Shown here: piece after piece, positions 17,985-28,145 of the stretch | How positions within the stretch are numbered: the first letter of the stretch is position 1 | How the letters are laid out: each line of letters begins with the position of its first letter | NCBI RefSeq assembly: GCF_016522075.1 | Contig: NZ_JAEHFW010000001.1 | Coordinates: forward strand, 1,984,001 to 2,048,000 | Direction: 5' to 3' | DNA length: 64,000 bases | Source: Mucilaginibacter segetis | GTDB lineage: Bacteria; Bacteroidota; Bacteroidia; Sphingobacteriales; Sphingobacteriaceae | Notes under the pieces: model-generated | Told to the model about the DNA's origin: nothing | Database searches by the model: none | What the model saw: the letters and a program-made list of their open reading frames with translations, nothing else | Program-made: the position numbers and the translations under genes

Positions 17985-19232
17985 TTAGTTTATGCTTTCG
18001 TTAAGTAAAGTATTCAACATAAAAAATGCCGCCACGGCCGTTCTTTCAATGTTTTGTAATCTTTTACTACCGAATGTGAATTTCTTTATCAGAGTTTTAT
18101 TGGCATTTGCTGCTGCCACCCAAACGGTGCCCACAGGCTTATCGGGTGTGCCACCACCCGGTCCGGCAATTCCTGTAACTGCAATAGCGTAATCCGATTT
18201 AAAATTAAGCAAAGCCCCTTCAACCATCTCTTTTACAGTTTCATAACTTACTGCACCATATTGCCAAAGTGTCTCGTTTTTTACCCCAAGCATGCTTTCC
18301 TTTAGTTCATACGAATAGGAAACAGCGCCGCCCAAAAACACTTCTGACGAACCCGCATGCTGTGTTAACAGATGTGAAATATATCCACCTGTACAACTTT
18401 CAGCAGTAGATAAGGTGAGGTTTTTTTCAGCCATAAAATTTAATATCGCTTTCTCAATCGGGATATCGTCTTCTGCAATAACAGCATGCTTTACCCGCTC
18501 AATTATCTTTTGGGCGTATTCTTCAGTTTTAACTTTTAGTGAAATTTCATCATTCCCATATGCACTAAGCCTGAGTCGCACCTGTCCCAATTTTGGCAAA
18601 TAGGCCAATTTAATATCATCCGGAAGGGAATCTTCTATATCAGCAATTTTCTCCGCCAGGAAAGATTCTCCCTCGCCGGCAGTAAGTATAGTTTTATGGT
18701 AAATAACAGGCAGATTAAATATCCCCTTCAATTTGGGAATCACCCTTTCCTCCATCATATATTTCATTTCAAAGGGCACACCAGGCATTGATATATATAC
18801 CTTACCTGCATGATTAAACCACATGCCCGGCGCTGTACCATTCTCATTTAATATAACCTCACAGTTTGTAGGGACTTCCGCTTGTTTACGGTTTGTTTCG
18901 AGCAAGGGCCTGTTATATTTTTTAAATATCCTTTCCACATTTTCCAATGCCTCATCATTTAACACCAAATCAACACCAAAATATTCAGCAAGCGTTTTTT
19001 TTGTAATATCATCCTTTGTGGGGCCAAGTCCGCCTGTAATTAATATAATATCTGTCCGGCCGGCCGCCTCGGCAAGCGCTTTTAGAATATGCTCCCGGTT
19101 ATCAGATACGGAAGATATTTGTTTTATTTTTATCCCTTCGTGGTTTAATTTTTCAGCCATCCACGCAGAGTTGGTATCAACGATCTGCCCTATAAGTATT
19201 TCGTCGCCAATGGTTATAATTTCAGCAAGCAT
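17985..19232 (-). CDS. cinA: CinA family nicotinamide-nucleotide amidohydrolase
   Basis: This 415-residue protein has an N-terminal molybdopterin-binding-like domain (GDEILIGQIVDTNSAWMAEKLN and ITGGLGPTKDDITKKTLAEYF), a linker, and a C-terminal PncC deamidase domain. The PncC domain has STAESCTGGYISHLLT at about 275 and AVTGIAGPGGGTPDKPVGTVW. CinA proteins hydrolyse ADP-ribose-like compounds and deamidate NMN in the pyridine nucleotide cycle. Its start overlaps the lptD stop by one base, so the pair is translated from one transcript. Confidence 0.94.
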   Translation of the reverse strand: MLAEIITIGDEILIGQIVDTNSAWMAEKLNHEGIKIKQISSVSDNREHILKALAEAAGRTDIILITGGLGPTKDDITKKTLAEYFGVDLVLNDEALENVERIFKKYNRPLLETNRKQAEVPTNCEVILNENGTAPGMWFNHAGKVYISMPGVPFEMKYMMEERVIPKLKGIFNLPVIYHKTILTAGEGESFLAEKIADIEDSLPDDIKLAYLPKLGQVRLRLSAYGNDEISLKVKTEEYAQKIIERVKHAVIAEDDIPIEKAILNFMAEKNLTLSTAESCTGGYISHLLTQHAGSSEVFLGGAVSYSYELKESMLGVKNETLWQYGAVSYETVKEMVEGALLNFKSDYAIAVTGIAGPGGGTPDKPVGTVWVAAANANKTLIKKFTFGSKRLQNIERTAVAAFFMLNTLLNESIN

Positions 19233-21952
19233 TAGTTAAAAGATTGGTTATTGGTGTAATCACTTCTTTTGCTCAATTTAAGATCCTGTAAAATAGAGGC
19301 TTTTACTTTAAGTGTAACATTATATGATTTATAATAGCCAAAAGGCAGCCATTGTATAGATAGGTCCCAGCAATGCAGATCACGATATATGGCAAATGAG
19401 GTGGCGCTGCTTAGTTCACGAGCTTTTAAATCATAGGTTGTGTTAAATTGAACTTTCCATTTTTTGGTAAGACTTACATCTCCGCTTATCATCATCGTAT
19501 TTGTTGATGAACTGTTGACAATATTATTGTTATAACTAAAACTATAATTTAATGCTAAATTCCAGGGGATATTAAAATCAATATATTGGTTAGGATCACC
19601 ATTAATTAATGCCAATTTCTGTGATTGTTCAGGTGTCATAGTCTGTAAAGTTGACCCAACCGGCACCTGCCTAGTGTTTCTATTAAATGTAGAGGAATTT
19701 AAGCTGCCGCTCATTGAAAGGCTAAATGAATTTAATAACGGGAAACGGCCATCCTGCCAGCTGTATCTATTTATACGGCGAGTATATCTTAAAATCTGTC
19801 CATTTGAAATAGAATCTCGAACCTGAGTAATATATGGATCTAAAATACCGCTAAAGTTTACATTGATCTTTTGATTAAACAGTGCGGTATGACCTGAAAA
19901 CGATATGGGCGATAGTTTTAGCGAATCGGCAGCGAAATTGTAAAAAGTAGAGAATGTTAAACCCTGCAATATGGGTATTTTTTTTTCCACGCCCGATGTA
20001 TCAGTACTTTTAGCTTTTACTTTGGCCTCTATGGTATTATCTAAAGTAAAGCCAATACCTGCTTGCTTCCCTGTAGAAGGTCCTCCATAAACTGATTGCT
20101 CAAAAATAGAGTATCGCTGATAACTAAAAGGATAAGGAACGGATGCTGAACTTACAGCGGTTCTGTAATATCCGTAACTCGGATCCCCATAGTCCGGACG
20201 GTAGCTGAAACTAATAGACGGTGTGGTAACGTGCCGTATTGCTTTTAAACGGCCTTTAGTAAATGGGATAATGCCATACAACTTTGTGGAAAATCCGGCG
20301 TTCAAATTATACTCACCTGAGCGTACGAAGCCCCCTACGGTGTCTGTAATTGGTGTAAGCTGACCGTTTATGCTCCCTCGTTCAAAACTTTTACGTATAC
20401 TTTGGAAATACCAGCGTTCGGTATAATTAACCCCGGTATTAAACTGAAAATATTTCAAGATATTTAAACTTAAATTAACCGGTATTTGATGCTGAAAGCC
20501 ATTTTGCAAACGTTTAGTTAGCGTGTTTTTTTTGAACAGTTCCGACTCTGGAACATTGTTCACCTTATTTGTACCTACCAGGCTATAACCAACAGTAATT
20601 TTTTGATACCATTTTTGTTCGCCAATCTGGTTTTTTGAGGCGAACGGACTTATAGTAGCCATATTAAAGCTAAAGGTGGGCAACTCAAGTGTAACAGTTT
20701 GTTTCGTCAGATCCTGACTATGCGACAAACTCACGTTAAGATTAAATGGTGTACCGGCCCAGGTTTTACCATAAGCTATGCTCGACCGTAAGTTATTTTG
20801 CGTAAGCGATTCCAGGTTGTAATTGTTTATTCCGCGTGTGTTTTGATAGTAACTGTGTGTACCGGCATTTACAGAGGCACTAAAGGATGTGCCGGGATGT
20901 GCGTTCGGGTCCTGCGAATGAGCCCAGGTAATATTAAAATCCTTTTGCGCAGGGTCGCCCTGTAAACCATAATTATGTGATCCGTAACTTAACGTTAAGC
21001 TACCACCGTATTTATATCTTTTTAAATATCTGCTGGTGGCACTTAGCTCATAAGATCCTTTAGAAAATAAAGTACCCATAGCGGTTACATCAATATTGTC
21101 ATTAATACCTACATAATAACCAAAATTACGCAGGTAAAAGCCCAGCTTCTGATCTTCCCCAAAGGTTGGTAATATTACCCCCGATGTTCGCGTATTTGGT
21201 TTCGGGAAAAATCCGAATGGTATAGCAAGAGGCAAAGGCACCCCTTCTATTTCCAAATAGGCCGGTCCCGAAATTATTCTTTTTTTTTGCCCTATTCCTT
21301 TGGTTATTACTATACCAAAGTGTGTATCAGGATAAGGCAGGTCGCAGGTACTGAATATCACATTACGATATGCAACTTCATCTTCGCTTATTCGTTTGGC
21401 CTGTCCGCCTGATATATAGTTGCCCTCCTGCTCAGTTGCCGGATTCCATAATTTACCCTTCTTACTATCGTAGTTAAATAATAAAGAATCCGAAGCCACC
21501 GGTTTTTCGTCTTTTGATTTCGAAATCGGCCTGCCTACATATCGTTTAGTAAGTGGATCAATACTCCCCCTCGCAAATATTAAATGATTCTTTTCATCTA
21601 CACGTATATAATCAGCATCCAGCTCAAAATCCTCGTAGGTAACGTGCGCCCTACCATACAGGTAATTTATTTTATTCTCCCTGTCAAAGTGCGAGGAATC
21701 CTCTGCCGTAGCTTTTACAATAGATTGTAAGCCTCCCGTACTTTTGGGTGTGGTATCTTTTTTAGTGGTTAAAGAAACTGCATTGGATGATGCAGATTGA
21801 TTTTTAATTTTCAACAACCTGGCGTCCCTTGTGGAGTCAAGCTGAATAATAGTATCTTTAACAGAAATTTCATAGTGACCGCTTTTAGCAGCCGCACTAA
21901 AATTCACTATTAATATAATCGCAAACAGAAAAAAAACGGTAACTAATTTCAA
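19232..21952 (-). CDS. lptD: LPS-assembly protein LptD-like outer membrane protein
   Basis: This 906-residue protein has a signal peptide, an N-terminal OstA/LptA-like jellyroll (about 95-190, with VTYEDFELDADYIRVDEKNHLIFARG) and a long beta-barrel of alternating-residue strands to the C-terminus. LptD places lipopolysaccharide in the outer leaflet of the outer membrane. The start codon appears to be TTG at 21952: the signal peptide begins there and no in-frame ATG lies nearby. It is divergent from the amidase gene, with about 50 bp between the two. It is longer than the E. coli protein, as is usual for Bacteroidota. Confidence 0.88.
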   Translation of the reverse strand: MKLVTVFFLFAIILIVNFSAAAKSGHYEISVKDTIIQLDSTRDARLLKIKNQSASSNAVSLTTKKDTTPKSTGGLQSIVKATAEDSSHFDRENKINYLYGRAHVTYEDFELDADYIRVDEKNHLIFARGSIDPLTKRYVGRPISKSKDEKPVASDSLLFNYDSKKGKLWNPATEQEGNYISGGQAKRISEDEVAYRNVIFSTCDLPYPDTHFGIVITKGIGQKKRIISGPAYLEIEGVPLPLAIPFGFFPKPNTRTSGVILPTFGEDQKLGFYLRNFGYYVGINDNIDVTAMGTLFSKGSYELSATSRYLKRYKYGGSLTLSYGSHNYGLQGDPAQKDFNITWAHSQDPNAHPGTSFSASVNAGTHSYYQNTRGINNYNLESLTQNNLRSSIAYGKTWAGTPFNLNVSLSHSQDLTKQTVTLELPTFSFNMATISPFASKNQIGEQKWYQKITVGYSLVGTNKVNNVPESELFKKNTLTKRLQNGFQHQIPVNLSLNILKYFQFNTGVNYTERWYFQSIRKSFERGSINGQLTPITDTVGGFVRSGEYNLNAGFSTKLYGIIPFTKGRLKAIRHVTTPSISFSYRPDYGDPSYGYYRTAVSSASVPYPFSYQRYSIFEQSVYGGPSTGKQAGIGFTLDNTIEAKVKAKSTDTSGVEKKIPILQGLTFSTFYNFAADSLKLSPISFSGHTALFNQKINVNFSGILDPYITQVRDSISNGQILRYTRRINRYSWQDGRFPLLNSFSLSMSGSLNSSTFNRNTRQVPVGSTLQTMTPEQSQKLALINGDPNQYIDFNIPWNLALNYSFSYNNNIVNSSSTNTMMISGDVSLTKKWKVQFNTTYDLKARELSSATSFAIYRDLHCWDLSIQWLPFGYYKSYNVTLKVKASILQDLKLSKRSDYTNNQSFN

Positions 21953-21968
21953 AATAGATTATGAATAG

Positions 21969-21976
21969 TATTTTTG
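21969..21976 (+). promoter_or_regulatory. -7 promoter box of the amidase-mce unit
   Basis: TATTTTTG matches TAnnTTTG and lies 28 bases before the amidase ATG, within the short divergent gap shared with lptD. Confidence 0.45.
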
Positions 21977-22004
21977 CAGATACAGTTAACAGCGTTCAAA
22001 CATA

Positions 22005-22937
22005 ATGAAAAATAAAATATCGAACAGTTTGAAAAATTTGATTTTGAATATCGCGGCATTAATTCTTTGCTTCTCCTTATTTTCGTTTACAACAAAAACT
22101 ACTGTAAAAAAAGACACTATCCAAAATAGCTTTAAATTAAAAACAGTTATAATTGATCCCGGCCACGGTGTTAAGCCTGACAATGCCCCTCCCGGGCATT
22201 ACTCAACCGGCGCCAGCGGAACTTTTTCCGTTGAAAGAAATGTAACGCTGGCTATCGCATTAAAATTGCAGAAAGCAATTGAAAAAGATATTGACGGTGT
22301 AAAAGCCGTTTTAACCCGCAAAACCGAAGAAGATGTTTCATTGGAAAAACGCGCTGAAATTGCTAATGATAACAAAGGCAATCTGTTTATCTCCATACAT
22401 TGCAACTCACTTGCCGATAAGGTAGTACGTAAACGCGTTGGCACCAGGCATGGTAAAGCTATTTACCGCACCACGCGCGTGCCCGATCGTTCCGGAAAAG
22501 GGACACTGATGCTTGTTTATGGTCTGCACCGTACCAACGAAGAAAAAAATGCCATTAAAAACAATCAAATTGAAGATGACTCAAGTTTGAATGGTGATGG
22601 TTTAGACCCAAATGACCCCGTGGTTATCATATTAACAAACGCTTATATCCGTAAGTTCCGCAAACAAAGTATAAATATTGCAAACTTAATCACCAATGAA
22701 TTTGTTCAGACTGACGGAAGGATAAGTGAGGGAATGAGAGAACAGGGGGTTTATGTGCTTTGTCATAGCGCAATGCCGTCAGTATTGGTTGAAACAGGCT
22801 ATATTAATAACCCCGATGATGAGGAATATCTCAATTCAGAAAAAGGACAAAACGAAATTGTGAATTCTATAGTCCGCGCTATAACGCAGTACAAAGCACA
22901 GGTAGAATACACCACAACGGCAAATAAAATTAACTAA
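22005..22937 (+). CDS. N-acetylmuramoyl-L-alanine amidase (Amidase_3)
   Basis: This 310-residue zinc amidase cleaves the bond between N-acetylmuramic acid and L-alanine in peptidoglycan. It has a signal/anchor segment at about 10-28. The zinc-binding His is in VIIDPGHGV, the Glu in ERNVTLAIAL, the second His in FISIHCNSL and the catalytic Glu in VLVETGYINN. It sits 13 bases upstream of an MCE protein, an arrangement that puts cell-wall hydrolysis and envelope lipid transport in one operon. Confidence 0.95.
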   Translation: MKNKISNSLKNLILNIAALILCFSLFSFTTKTTVKKDTIQNSFKLKTVIIDPGHGVKPDNAPPGHYSTGASGTFSVERNVTLAIALKLQKAIEKDIDGVKAVLTRKTEEDVSLEKRAEIANDNKGNLFISIHCNSLADKVVRKRVGTRHGKAIYRTTRVPDRSGKGTLMLVYGLHRTNEEKNAIKNNQIEDDSSLNGDGLDPNDPVVIILTNAYIRKFRKQSINIANLITNEFVQTDGRISEGMREQGVYVLCHSAMPSVLVETGYINNPDDEEYLNSEKGQNEIVNSIVRAITQYKAQVEYTTTANKIN

Positions 22938-22950
22938 ACAAATAAAAATT

Positions 22951-23895
22951 TTGAAAATATCTAACGAAACCAAGATCGGAGCACTTACAGCCATTTCAAT
23001 AACCATATTGATACTGGTTTATAGTTTTTTACGCGGAAATGATGTGTTTTCCGGCTCTAATAAATTTTATGCGGTTTATCGCAGCGTAGAGGGCTTAACG
23101 GTATCTAAACCGGTTTTAGTAAACGGTTTCCAGATAGGGAGAGTTTCAAAAATGGAACTGCATGAGAACGGACGTACTACAGTAGAATTTAAAATTGATC
23201 CACAATACAAAATCCCCTCCAATACACTTGCTAAGTTGCAAAGCACCGACCTTTTAGGTAGTAAGGCTATTGTATTTGAATTAGGCAATAGCCCAGTACT
23301 GGCCGAAGATAAAGACACCCTGCGTGCCGACATTCAGGGTAGTTTGGCTGAGAGCTTGCAACCTATACAAAAAAAAGCTGAGGTGTTGATAACCAAAGTA
23401 GACTCCGCGTTGGCTTCGATCAATAAGATAATGAACCCAACTTTTCAAAAAAATATCGACAGAAGTTTTACAAGTATTGCTAATTCTCTGCAAACGTTAG
23501 AAGGTACCACCAAAAAGATAGATGCTCTTGTGGCGTCTCAATCAGGTCATATTAACGGTATCCTGGAAAATGCCGAAGTAGTATCTGCTAATTTAAAAAC
23601 CAGTACTGCACGGTTTGATAACATTTCTGGTAACTTACAAAAATTCAGTACCGATCTTTCCAGCTCAAACATTAAACAAACTTTAGAAAATGCCAACAAA
23701 GCGGTGGCCGATCTGCAGGCTACAGTTAATAAGATAAATAGTGGAACCGGCTCATTAGGATTGTTATTGAATGACGACAAAATGTATAACAATCTTAACG
23801 CTGCATCAAACAACCTGAATAATCTGTTTATAGATATTAAAGCTCACCCTAAACGCTATGTTAGCTTCTCTATTTTTGGAGGAGGTAAAGACTAA
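22951..23895 (+). CDS. MCE/MlaD family protein
   Basis: This 314-residue protein has one N-terminal transmembrane helix (about 8-27), an MCE beta-barrel domain at about 35-115 (YAVYRSVEGLTVSKPVLVNGFQIGRVSKMEL), then a long helical region (about 130-290) likely to form a coiled coil. Such proteins are substrate-binding parts of lipid transport systems between the inner and outer membranes. The start codon is TTG at 22951: the TM helix begins there and no ATG is available. The permease and ATPase partners are not in this window. Confidence 0.9.
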   Translation: MKISNETKIGALTAISITILILVYSFLRGNDVFSGSNKFYAVYRSVEGLTVSKPVLVNGFQIGRVSKMELHENGRTTVEFKIDPQYKIPSNTLAKLQSTDLLGSKAIVFELGNSPVLAEDKDTLRADIQGSLAESLQPIQKKAEVLITKVDSALASINKIMNPTFQKNIDRSFTSIANSLQTLEGTTKKIDALVASQSGHINGILENAEVVSANLKTSTARFDNISGNLQKFSTDLSSSNIKQTLENANKAVADLQATVNKINSGTGSLGLLLNDDKMYNNLNAASNNLNNLFIDIKAHPKRYVSFSIFGGGKD

Positions 23896-23905
23896 AGCTT
23901 ACTTA

Positions 23906-24820
23906 TCAGGATATAATAAACGTTTTCCCCTCTATGGCAAGTTCTGTTGCGGGGAAAACGCTTTGTGCTTCGGAAAGCAGATCAACCAGGGTCTTATATC
24001 TGGCCGAAAAATGTCCGATAATTAATTTCCCTGCGTTTACGCTTAAAGCTACCTGTGCAGCCTGTAAAGCGGTTGTATGATGGGTTTGTATCGCTCTTTC
24101 CAGCATATCGTTCAAAAAAGTGGCTTCATGATAGAGCAGCGTAACATCTTTTATCTGTTCAAAATATTGTTCACCAAATAAGGTATCTGAACAGTAGGCA
24201 TATGATTTTGGCTCTTCAGAGTCAAGTGTTAAACTCTCATTTTTATAGATAGTTCCGTCAGGGGCCTCGTAATCACGACCTTTCTTTAAAGCTGTAAAGT
24301 AAGCAACAGGAATGTTAAATTCTTCTACCTTTTCACGTATGATCTTTCTTAACCTCTTTTTTTGTTTGATGAAAAAACCGGTACAAGGTATACGGTGATT
24401 AAGCGGGATCGTTTCTATAATAACATCCTGATTATCTAAAATTATCGCTCTTCTGTCAGCGGTTGTTGCTATAAATTCTAAGGGATATTGTAATGTCGTC
24501 TCCGAGTATTTTAATTGGAGATCCAATATTTCTTTCAACGGAGCAGGGCCATATAATTTTAGAGCCTTTTTCCGGCCATTAAGATGCAGGGATGAAAGCA
24601 AACCTACCAACCCTAAATAATGATCACCATGCAGATGGCTTATAAAAATATAATCAATACGACTGGCCTTAACGTCAAAACGCAGCATTTGCTGCTGCGT
24701 TCCTTCTGCACAATCAATTAAATATAATTTCTCGTTAATATTAAGTATCTGGGCGGTAGGGTTTCTGTTAAAAATAGGAGTTGCAGAACTGCTGCCCAGT
24801 ATTGTAACTTCAAATCTCAT
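23906..24820 (-). CDS. rnz: ribonuclease Z (tRNA 3' processing)
   Basis: This 304-residue metallo-beta-lactamase fold enzyme has the zinc motif HLHGDHYLGL at about 62-71, GILSSLHLNGR-type loops, and later His/Asp ligands in YCSDTLF and IIGHFSARY. It cuts tRNA precursors at the 3' end. The protein lengths and motifs match the short bacterial form. It is followed closely upstream by the STAS gene (18 bp), so the two probably share a transcript. Confidence 0.93.
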   Translation of the reverse strand: MRFEVTILGSSSATPIFNRNPTAQILNINEKLYLIDCAEGTQQQMLRFDVKASRIDYIFISHLHGDHYLGLVGLLSSLHLNGRKKALKLYGPAPLKEILDLQLKYSETTLQYPLEFIATTADRRAIILDNQDVIIETIPLNHRIPCTGFFIKQKKRLRKIIREKVEEFNIPVAYFTALKKGRDYEAPDGTIYKNESLTLDSEEPKSYAYCSDTLFGEQYFEQIKDVTLLYHEATFLNDMLERAIQTHHTTALQAAQVALSVNAGKLIIGHFSARYKTLVDLLSEAQSVFPATELAIEGKTFIIS

Positions 24821-24838
24821 ACCGGGTGAACAACTGTT

Positions 24839-25216
24839 TTATTTTACTTCTCTTTTTAATTCTTTTTCTATCTCTTCCATAAAAATAAGATCGATAGCTT
24901 CTTCGCAGGTTGGTACCACCGTAAGCACGTTGTCTAATTGCGATATGGTTACCAAACGTGATACAGCTTCATTTAACCCTGCCATAATGAACGAGCCTTC
25001 AGCATTTTTGCACAACCGATGTCCAACCAGCAAACTGCTTAAACCGGATGAATCGGCAAACTTCACCTGAGAAAGGTCAAGTATAATATTCCTTTGCCCT
25101 TCGGTATTTATCAATATCAACTCCGACTTTAGTTGCGGGGTGACCAGTGAATTCAATTTAGATTCGTTCAGTTTTATTAAAATATATTTTTCGTGTTTGT
25201 CAACAGTAAACTTCAT
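24839..25216 (-). CDS. STAS domain protein (anti-anti-sigma-like)
   Basis: This 125-residue single STAS domain has the phosphorylatable-Ser motif KFADSSGLSSLLVG (Ser about residue 57-58), as in SpoIIAA/RsbV-type antagonists. It would bind a partner-switching kinase or another STAS partner; none is encoded nearby. It lies 18 bp upstream of rnz and 50 bp downstream of purC. Confidence 0.88.
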   Translation of the reverse strand: MKFTVDKHEKYILIKLNESKLNSLVTPQLKSELILINTEGQRNIILDLSQVKFADSSGLSSLLVGHRLCKNAEGSFIMAGLNEAVSRLVTISQLDNVLTVVPTCEEAIDLIFMEEIEKELKREVK

Positions 25217-25269
25217 TATTATAAAAATTAAAGAGCTAAGATATAACTATTTTACGTTTAAATAAAAAA

Positions 25270-26214
25270 TTACAACTCAGTAAGTGCATTATTGATATTC
25301 CTTTCAACCCGTTGCAAAACATCTTCTTCCCCGGGTTTTATAAATACCTCACCGGTAATTTGCTGATAAAGTTCAATATATCTTTCAGATATTGAATTAA
25401 TGATTTCAGGTGTCATATCAGGTATTACTTGTCCATCTTTACCCTGGAACCCATTTTCAATCAGCCATTTACGAACAAACTCTTTGGATAGCTGTTTCTG
25501 AGGTTCATTATTCATCTGACGTTGTTCATAACCATCGCTATAAAAATAGCGTGATGAGTCAGGTGTGTGAATCTCATCTATAAGATAAATAGTACCATCA
25601 GCTTTGCCAAACTCATATTTAGTATCTACTAAAATAAGCCCCTCCTCAGCGGCTATTTCGGTGCCTCTTTTAAAAAGCTCGCGCGTATAATTTTCGAGTT
25701 GTAAATAATCATCTTCCGCAATTATTCCACGCGCAAGTATATCTTCCCGTGATATATCCTCATCATGTCCTATTGATGCCTTGGTAGTAGGCGTAATTAT
25801 AGGCTCAGGTAACCTGTCGTTCTCTTTAAGGCCATCCGGTAAATCTACTCCGCAAACTTGTCGTTTGCCTGAACTGTATTCGCGCCAGGCATGCCCGGCC
25901 AGATAGCCGCGGATAACCATTTCTACTTTAAACGGCTCGCATATACGGCCAATTGTTACACTCGGATCCGGCACACTGATTACCCAGTTAGGCACAATAT
26001 CAGCAGTTATATTTAAAAATTTGGCAGCAATTTGGTTAAGTACCTGCCCTTTAAAGGGTATAGGTTCGGGCAATACTACGTCAAACGCAGATATACGATC
26101 GGTCACAACCATGGCAAGGTATTTATCTGCTATGGTATAAACATCGCGCACTTTGCCTTTATAATAGGAGGTTTGTCCCTTAAAATTAAAATGAGTTTCT
26201 TTTATAGCGTGCAT
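25270..26214 (-). CDS. purC: SAICAR synthase
   Basis: PurC joins CAIR and aspartate in purine synthesis. The 314-residue protein is the longer form of the family, with [12 protein letters not shown] at the N-terminus, [39 protein letters not shown] and [13 protein letters not shown]. PurK and PurE, which make its substrate, lie separately at 32.3-34 kb. The gap of 88 bp to phoH suggests separate transcription. Confidence 0.95.
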   Translation of the reverse strand: MHAIKETHFNFKGQTSYYKGKVRDVYTIADKYLAMVVTDRISAFDVVLPEPIPFKGQVLNQIAAKFLNITADIVPNWVISVPDPSVTIGRICEPFKVEMVIRGYLAGHAWREYSSGKRQVCGVDLPDGLKENDRLPEPIITPTTKASIGHDEDISREDILARGIIAEDDYLQLENYTRELFKRGTEIAAEEGLILVDTKYEFGKADGTIYLIDEIHTPDSSRYFYSDGYEQRQMNNEPQKQLSKEFVRKWLIENGFQGKDGQVIPDMTPEIINSISERYIELYQQITGEVFIKPGEEDVLQRVERNINNALTEL

Positions 26215-26301
26215 TTGTTTTTTGAAGTAAAGAATAAAGAGTTAAAAACAAGTATGGTTAGTTTACCTGATCTTGTATCTCCAGTTCCAAATGTTCTGTA
26301 T

Positions 26302-27261
26302 CTATTGAATATCTCCGTAAGCTTCTAAAATTCTTTTCACCAACTTATGCCTCACAACATCTTCACCGCTCAGGTAAACTATATCAATACCCTTAATATC
26401 AGTAAGTATACGCAAAGCAGTATATAAGCCCGATTGCTGTTTTTTGGGCAGGTCAATCTGTGTCACGTCGCCGGTAACAATAAACTTGGCTGTAGGCCCC
26501 ATACGGGTTAGAAACATTTTAAGCTGCATATCGGTGGCATTTTGCGCTTCATCCAATATCACGAAACAACCGTCGAGGGTTCGGCCACGCATAAATGCCA
26601 GCGGTGCAATTTCAATAGTGCGGTTCTCTAAATAAAGTTTAAGTTTTTCCGCAGGGATCATATCATCAAGCGCGTCATACAAAGGACGCAGATACGGATC
26701 TATTTTTTCTTTAAGATCACCCGGTAAAAAGCCCAGGTTCTCCCCTGCTTCAACGGCGGGTCTGGTTAAAATTATGCGTTTTATTTCCTTGTTCTTTAAT
26801 GCCCTTACAGCCAATGCAACAGCAGTGTAAGTTTTACCCGTACCAGCCGGCCCTATAGCAAACAGAATGTCATTTTTATTAAGGCTATCCACCATCCTAC
26901 GCTGGTTAGGTGTACGCGCCTTTACCATAATACCGTTTGGCCCAAAAACCAACACCTCGCCACTTACAAATTTATCGGGCACCGCATCAGCACTTTTGGA
27001 GTTTTCAGCTTTTGTCCCTAAAAGTCTTTCAACCTCATTAACATTAAGCGTCTGAAATTTTTCCACATGCTGTACAAGTTCATCAAACTTCTCCTTAAAA
27101 ACGGTGAGTTCATGTTCGTCACCCAAAGCCTTAACCTCACTGCCACGGGCAACTATTTTAAGCTTAGGGAATTGCTTTTTTATGATCTCGAAATGATCAT
27201 TGTTCGGCCCCCACAAAATGGCGGGGTTTATTTCTTCAATTGATAACTTAAGCTCGTTCAA
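26302..27261 (-). CDS. PhoH-family ATPase
   Basis: This 319-residue P-loop ATPase has Walker A GPAGTGKTYTA at about 135-145 and Walker B FVILDEAQN at about 235, preceded by an N-terminal KH-like region (about 15-75). PhoH proteins are linked to RNA metabolism; the exact role is not settled. The start is likely the TTG at 27261, as no ATG precedes the conserved N-terminus. Confidence 0.9.
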   Translation of the reverse strand: MNELKLSIEEINPAILWGPNNDHFEIIKKQFPKLKIVARGSEVKALGDEHELTVFKEKFDELVQHVEKFQTLNVNEVERLLGTKAENSKSADAVPDKFVSGEVLVFGPNGIMVKARTPNQRRMVDSLNKNDILFAIGPAGTGKTYTAVALAVRALKNKEIKRIILTRPAVEAGENLGFLPGDLKEKIDPYLRPLYDALDDMIPAEKLKLYLENRTIEIAPLAFMRGRTLDGCFVILDEAQNATDMQLKMFLTRMGPTAKFIVTGDVTQIDLPKKQQSGLYTALRILTDIKGIDIVYLSGEDVVRHKLVKRILEAYGDIQ

Positions 27262-27362
27262 TACTAATTGATTTTTTCAGTTGCTGACTTTTATGAATTT
27301 AAAATTGAATATTTGCACCTTAAATACTTGTACAAGATTAGCAATAAATATTTATAAAATTA

Positions 27363-28139
27363 ATGGCAATTATAACATTAACTACTGACCTGGGCGATAA
27401 AGATATTTATCAGGCTGCCCTTAAAGGTAGTATTTTAAAATTGCTGCCGACAGTAAATATTGTTGATATTACTAACAATGTTGCTGCCTTTAATGTTCAG
27501 CAAGCCGCGTTTATTTTAAAAAATAGTTTTCATTACTTTCCTGACCATACGGTTCATTTAATTGGCATAGATACCGTTTATAACACTTATACACGTTATT
27601 TAGCAGTTAAATATAATAATCATTATTTCGTAGGGGCCGATAACGGGATATTTTCATTAATGTTTAATAATGAGCCTGAGGAAATTGTAGAGATCAATAT
27701 TATGCAGGACCTCAAGTTTCTTCATTTTCCTCTGGCCGACATTTTTGTGAAAGCAGCCTGCCACCTTGCCAGCGGCGGCTCCCTGGAGGATATAGGATTG
27801 CCTGTAAGCAACATTGAAAACAAAATGAATCTGCAACCTGTTATCGAAAAAAATATTATCAAAGGTGTGGTGATTTATATTGATTCTTTCCAGAATGTGA
27901 TCACAAATATTACGAAAGAATTTTTTAACAGCGTGCAACAAGGGCGGCGGTTTGTGTTATACTTTAAACGTAATGAAACTATTAACCATTTAAGCTGGCA
28001 TTATAACGAGGTACCCGAAGGCGAAAAGCTTTGTCTTTTTGGGATTAGCGACCACCTGGAAATAGCCATAAATAAAGGAAATGCCAGTGGTTTGCTTGGC
28101 TTAAACCTCGGCGACAGCGTCATCATTGACTTTGAATAA
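27363..28139 (+). CDS. SAM hydroxide adenosyltransferase (DUF62 family)
   Basis: This 258-residue member of the chlorinase/fluorinase-like family hydrolyses S-adenosylmethionine to adenosine and methionine. The N-terminus reads IITLTTDLGDKDIYQAALKGSI (Asp in TTDLG), with NNVAAFNVQQAAF and a C-terminal small beta-barrel ending LGLNLGDSVIIDF. It lacks evidence for a halogenating loop, so the hydrolase is the default call. A 6-bp gap to the next gene suggests co-transcription with it. Confidence 0.9.
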   Translation: MAIITLTTDLGDKDIYQAALKGSILKLLPTVNIVDITNNVAAFNVQQAAFILKNSFHYFPDHTVHLIGIDTVYNTYTRYLAVKYNNHYFVGADNGIFSLMFNNEPEEIVEINIMQDLKFLHFPLADIFVKAACHLASGGSLEDIGLPVSNIENKMNLQPVIEKNIIKGVVIYIDSFQNVITNITKEFFNSVQQGRRFVLYFKRNETINHLSWHYNEVPEGEKLCLFGISDHLEIAINKGNASGLLGLNLGDSVIIDFE

Positions 28140-28145
28140 AAAAGC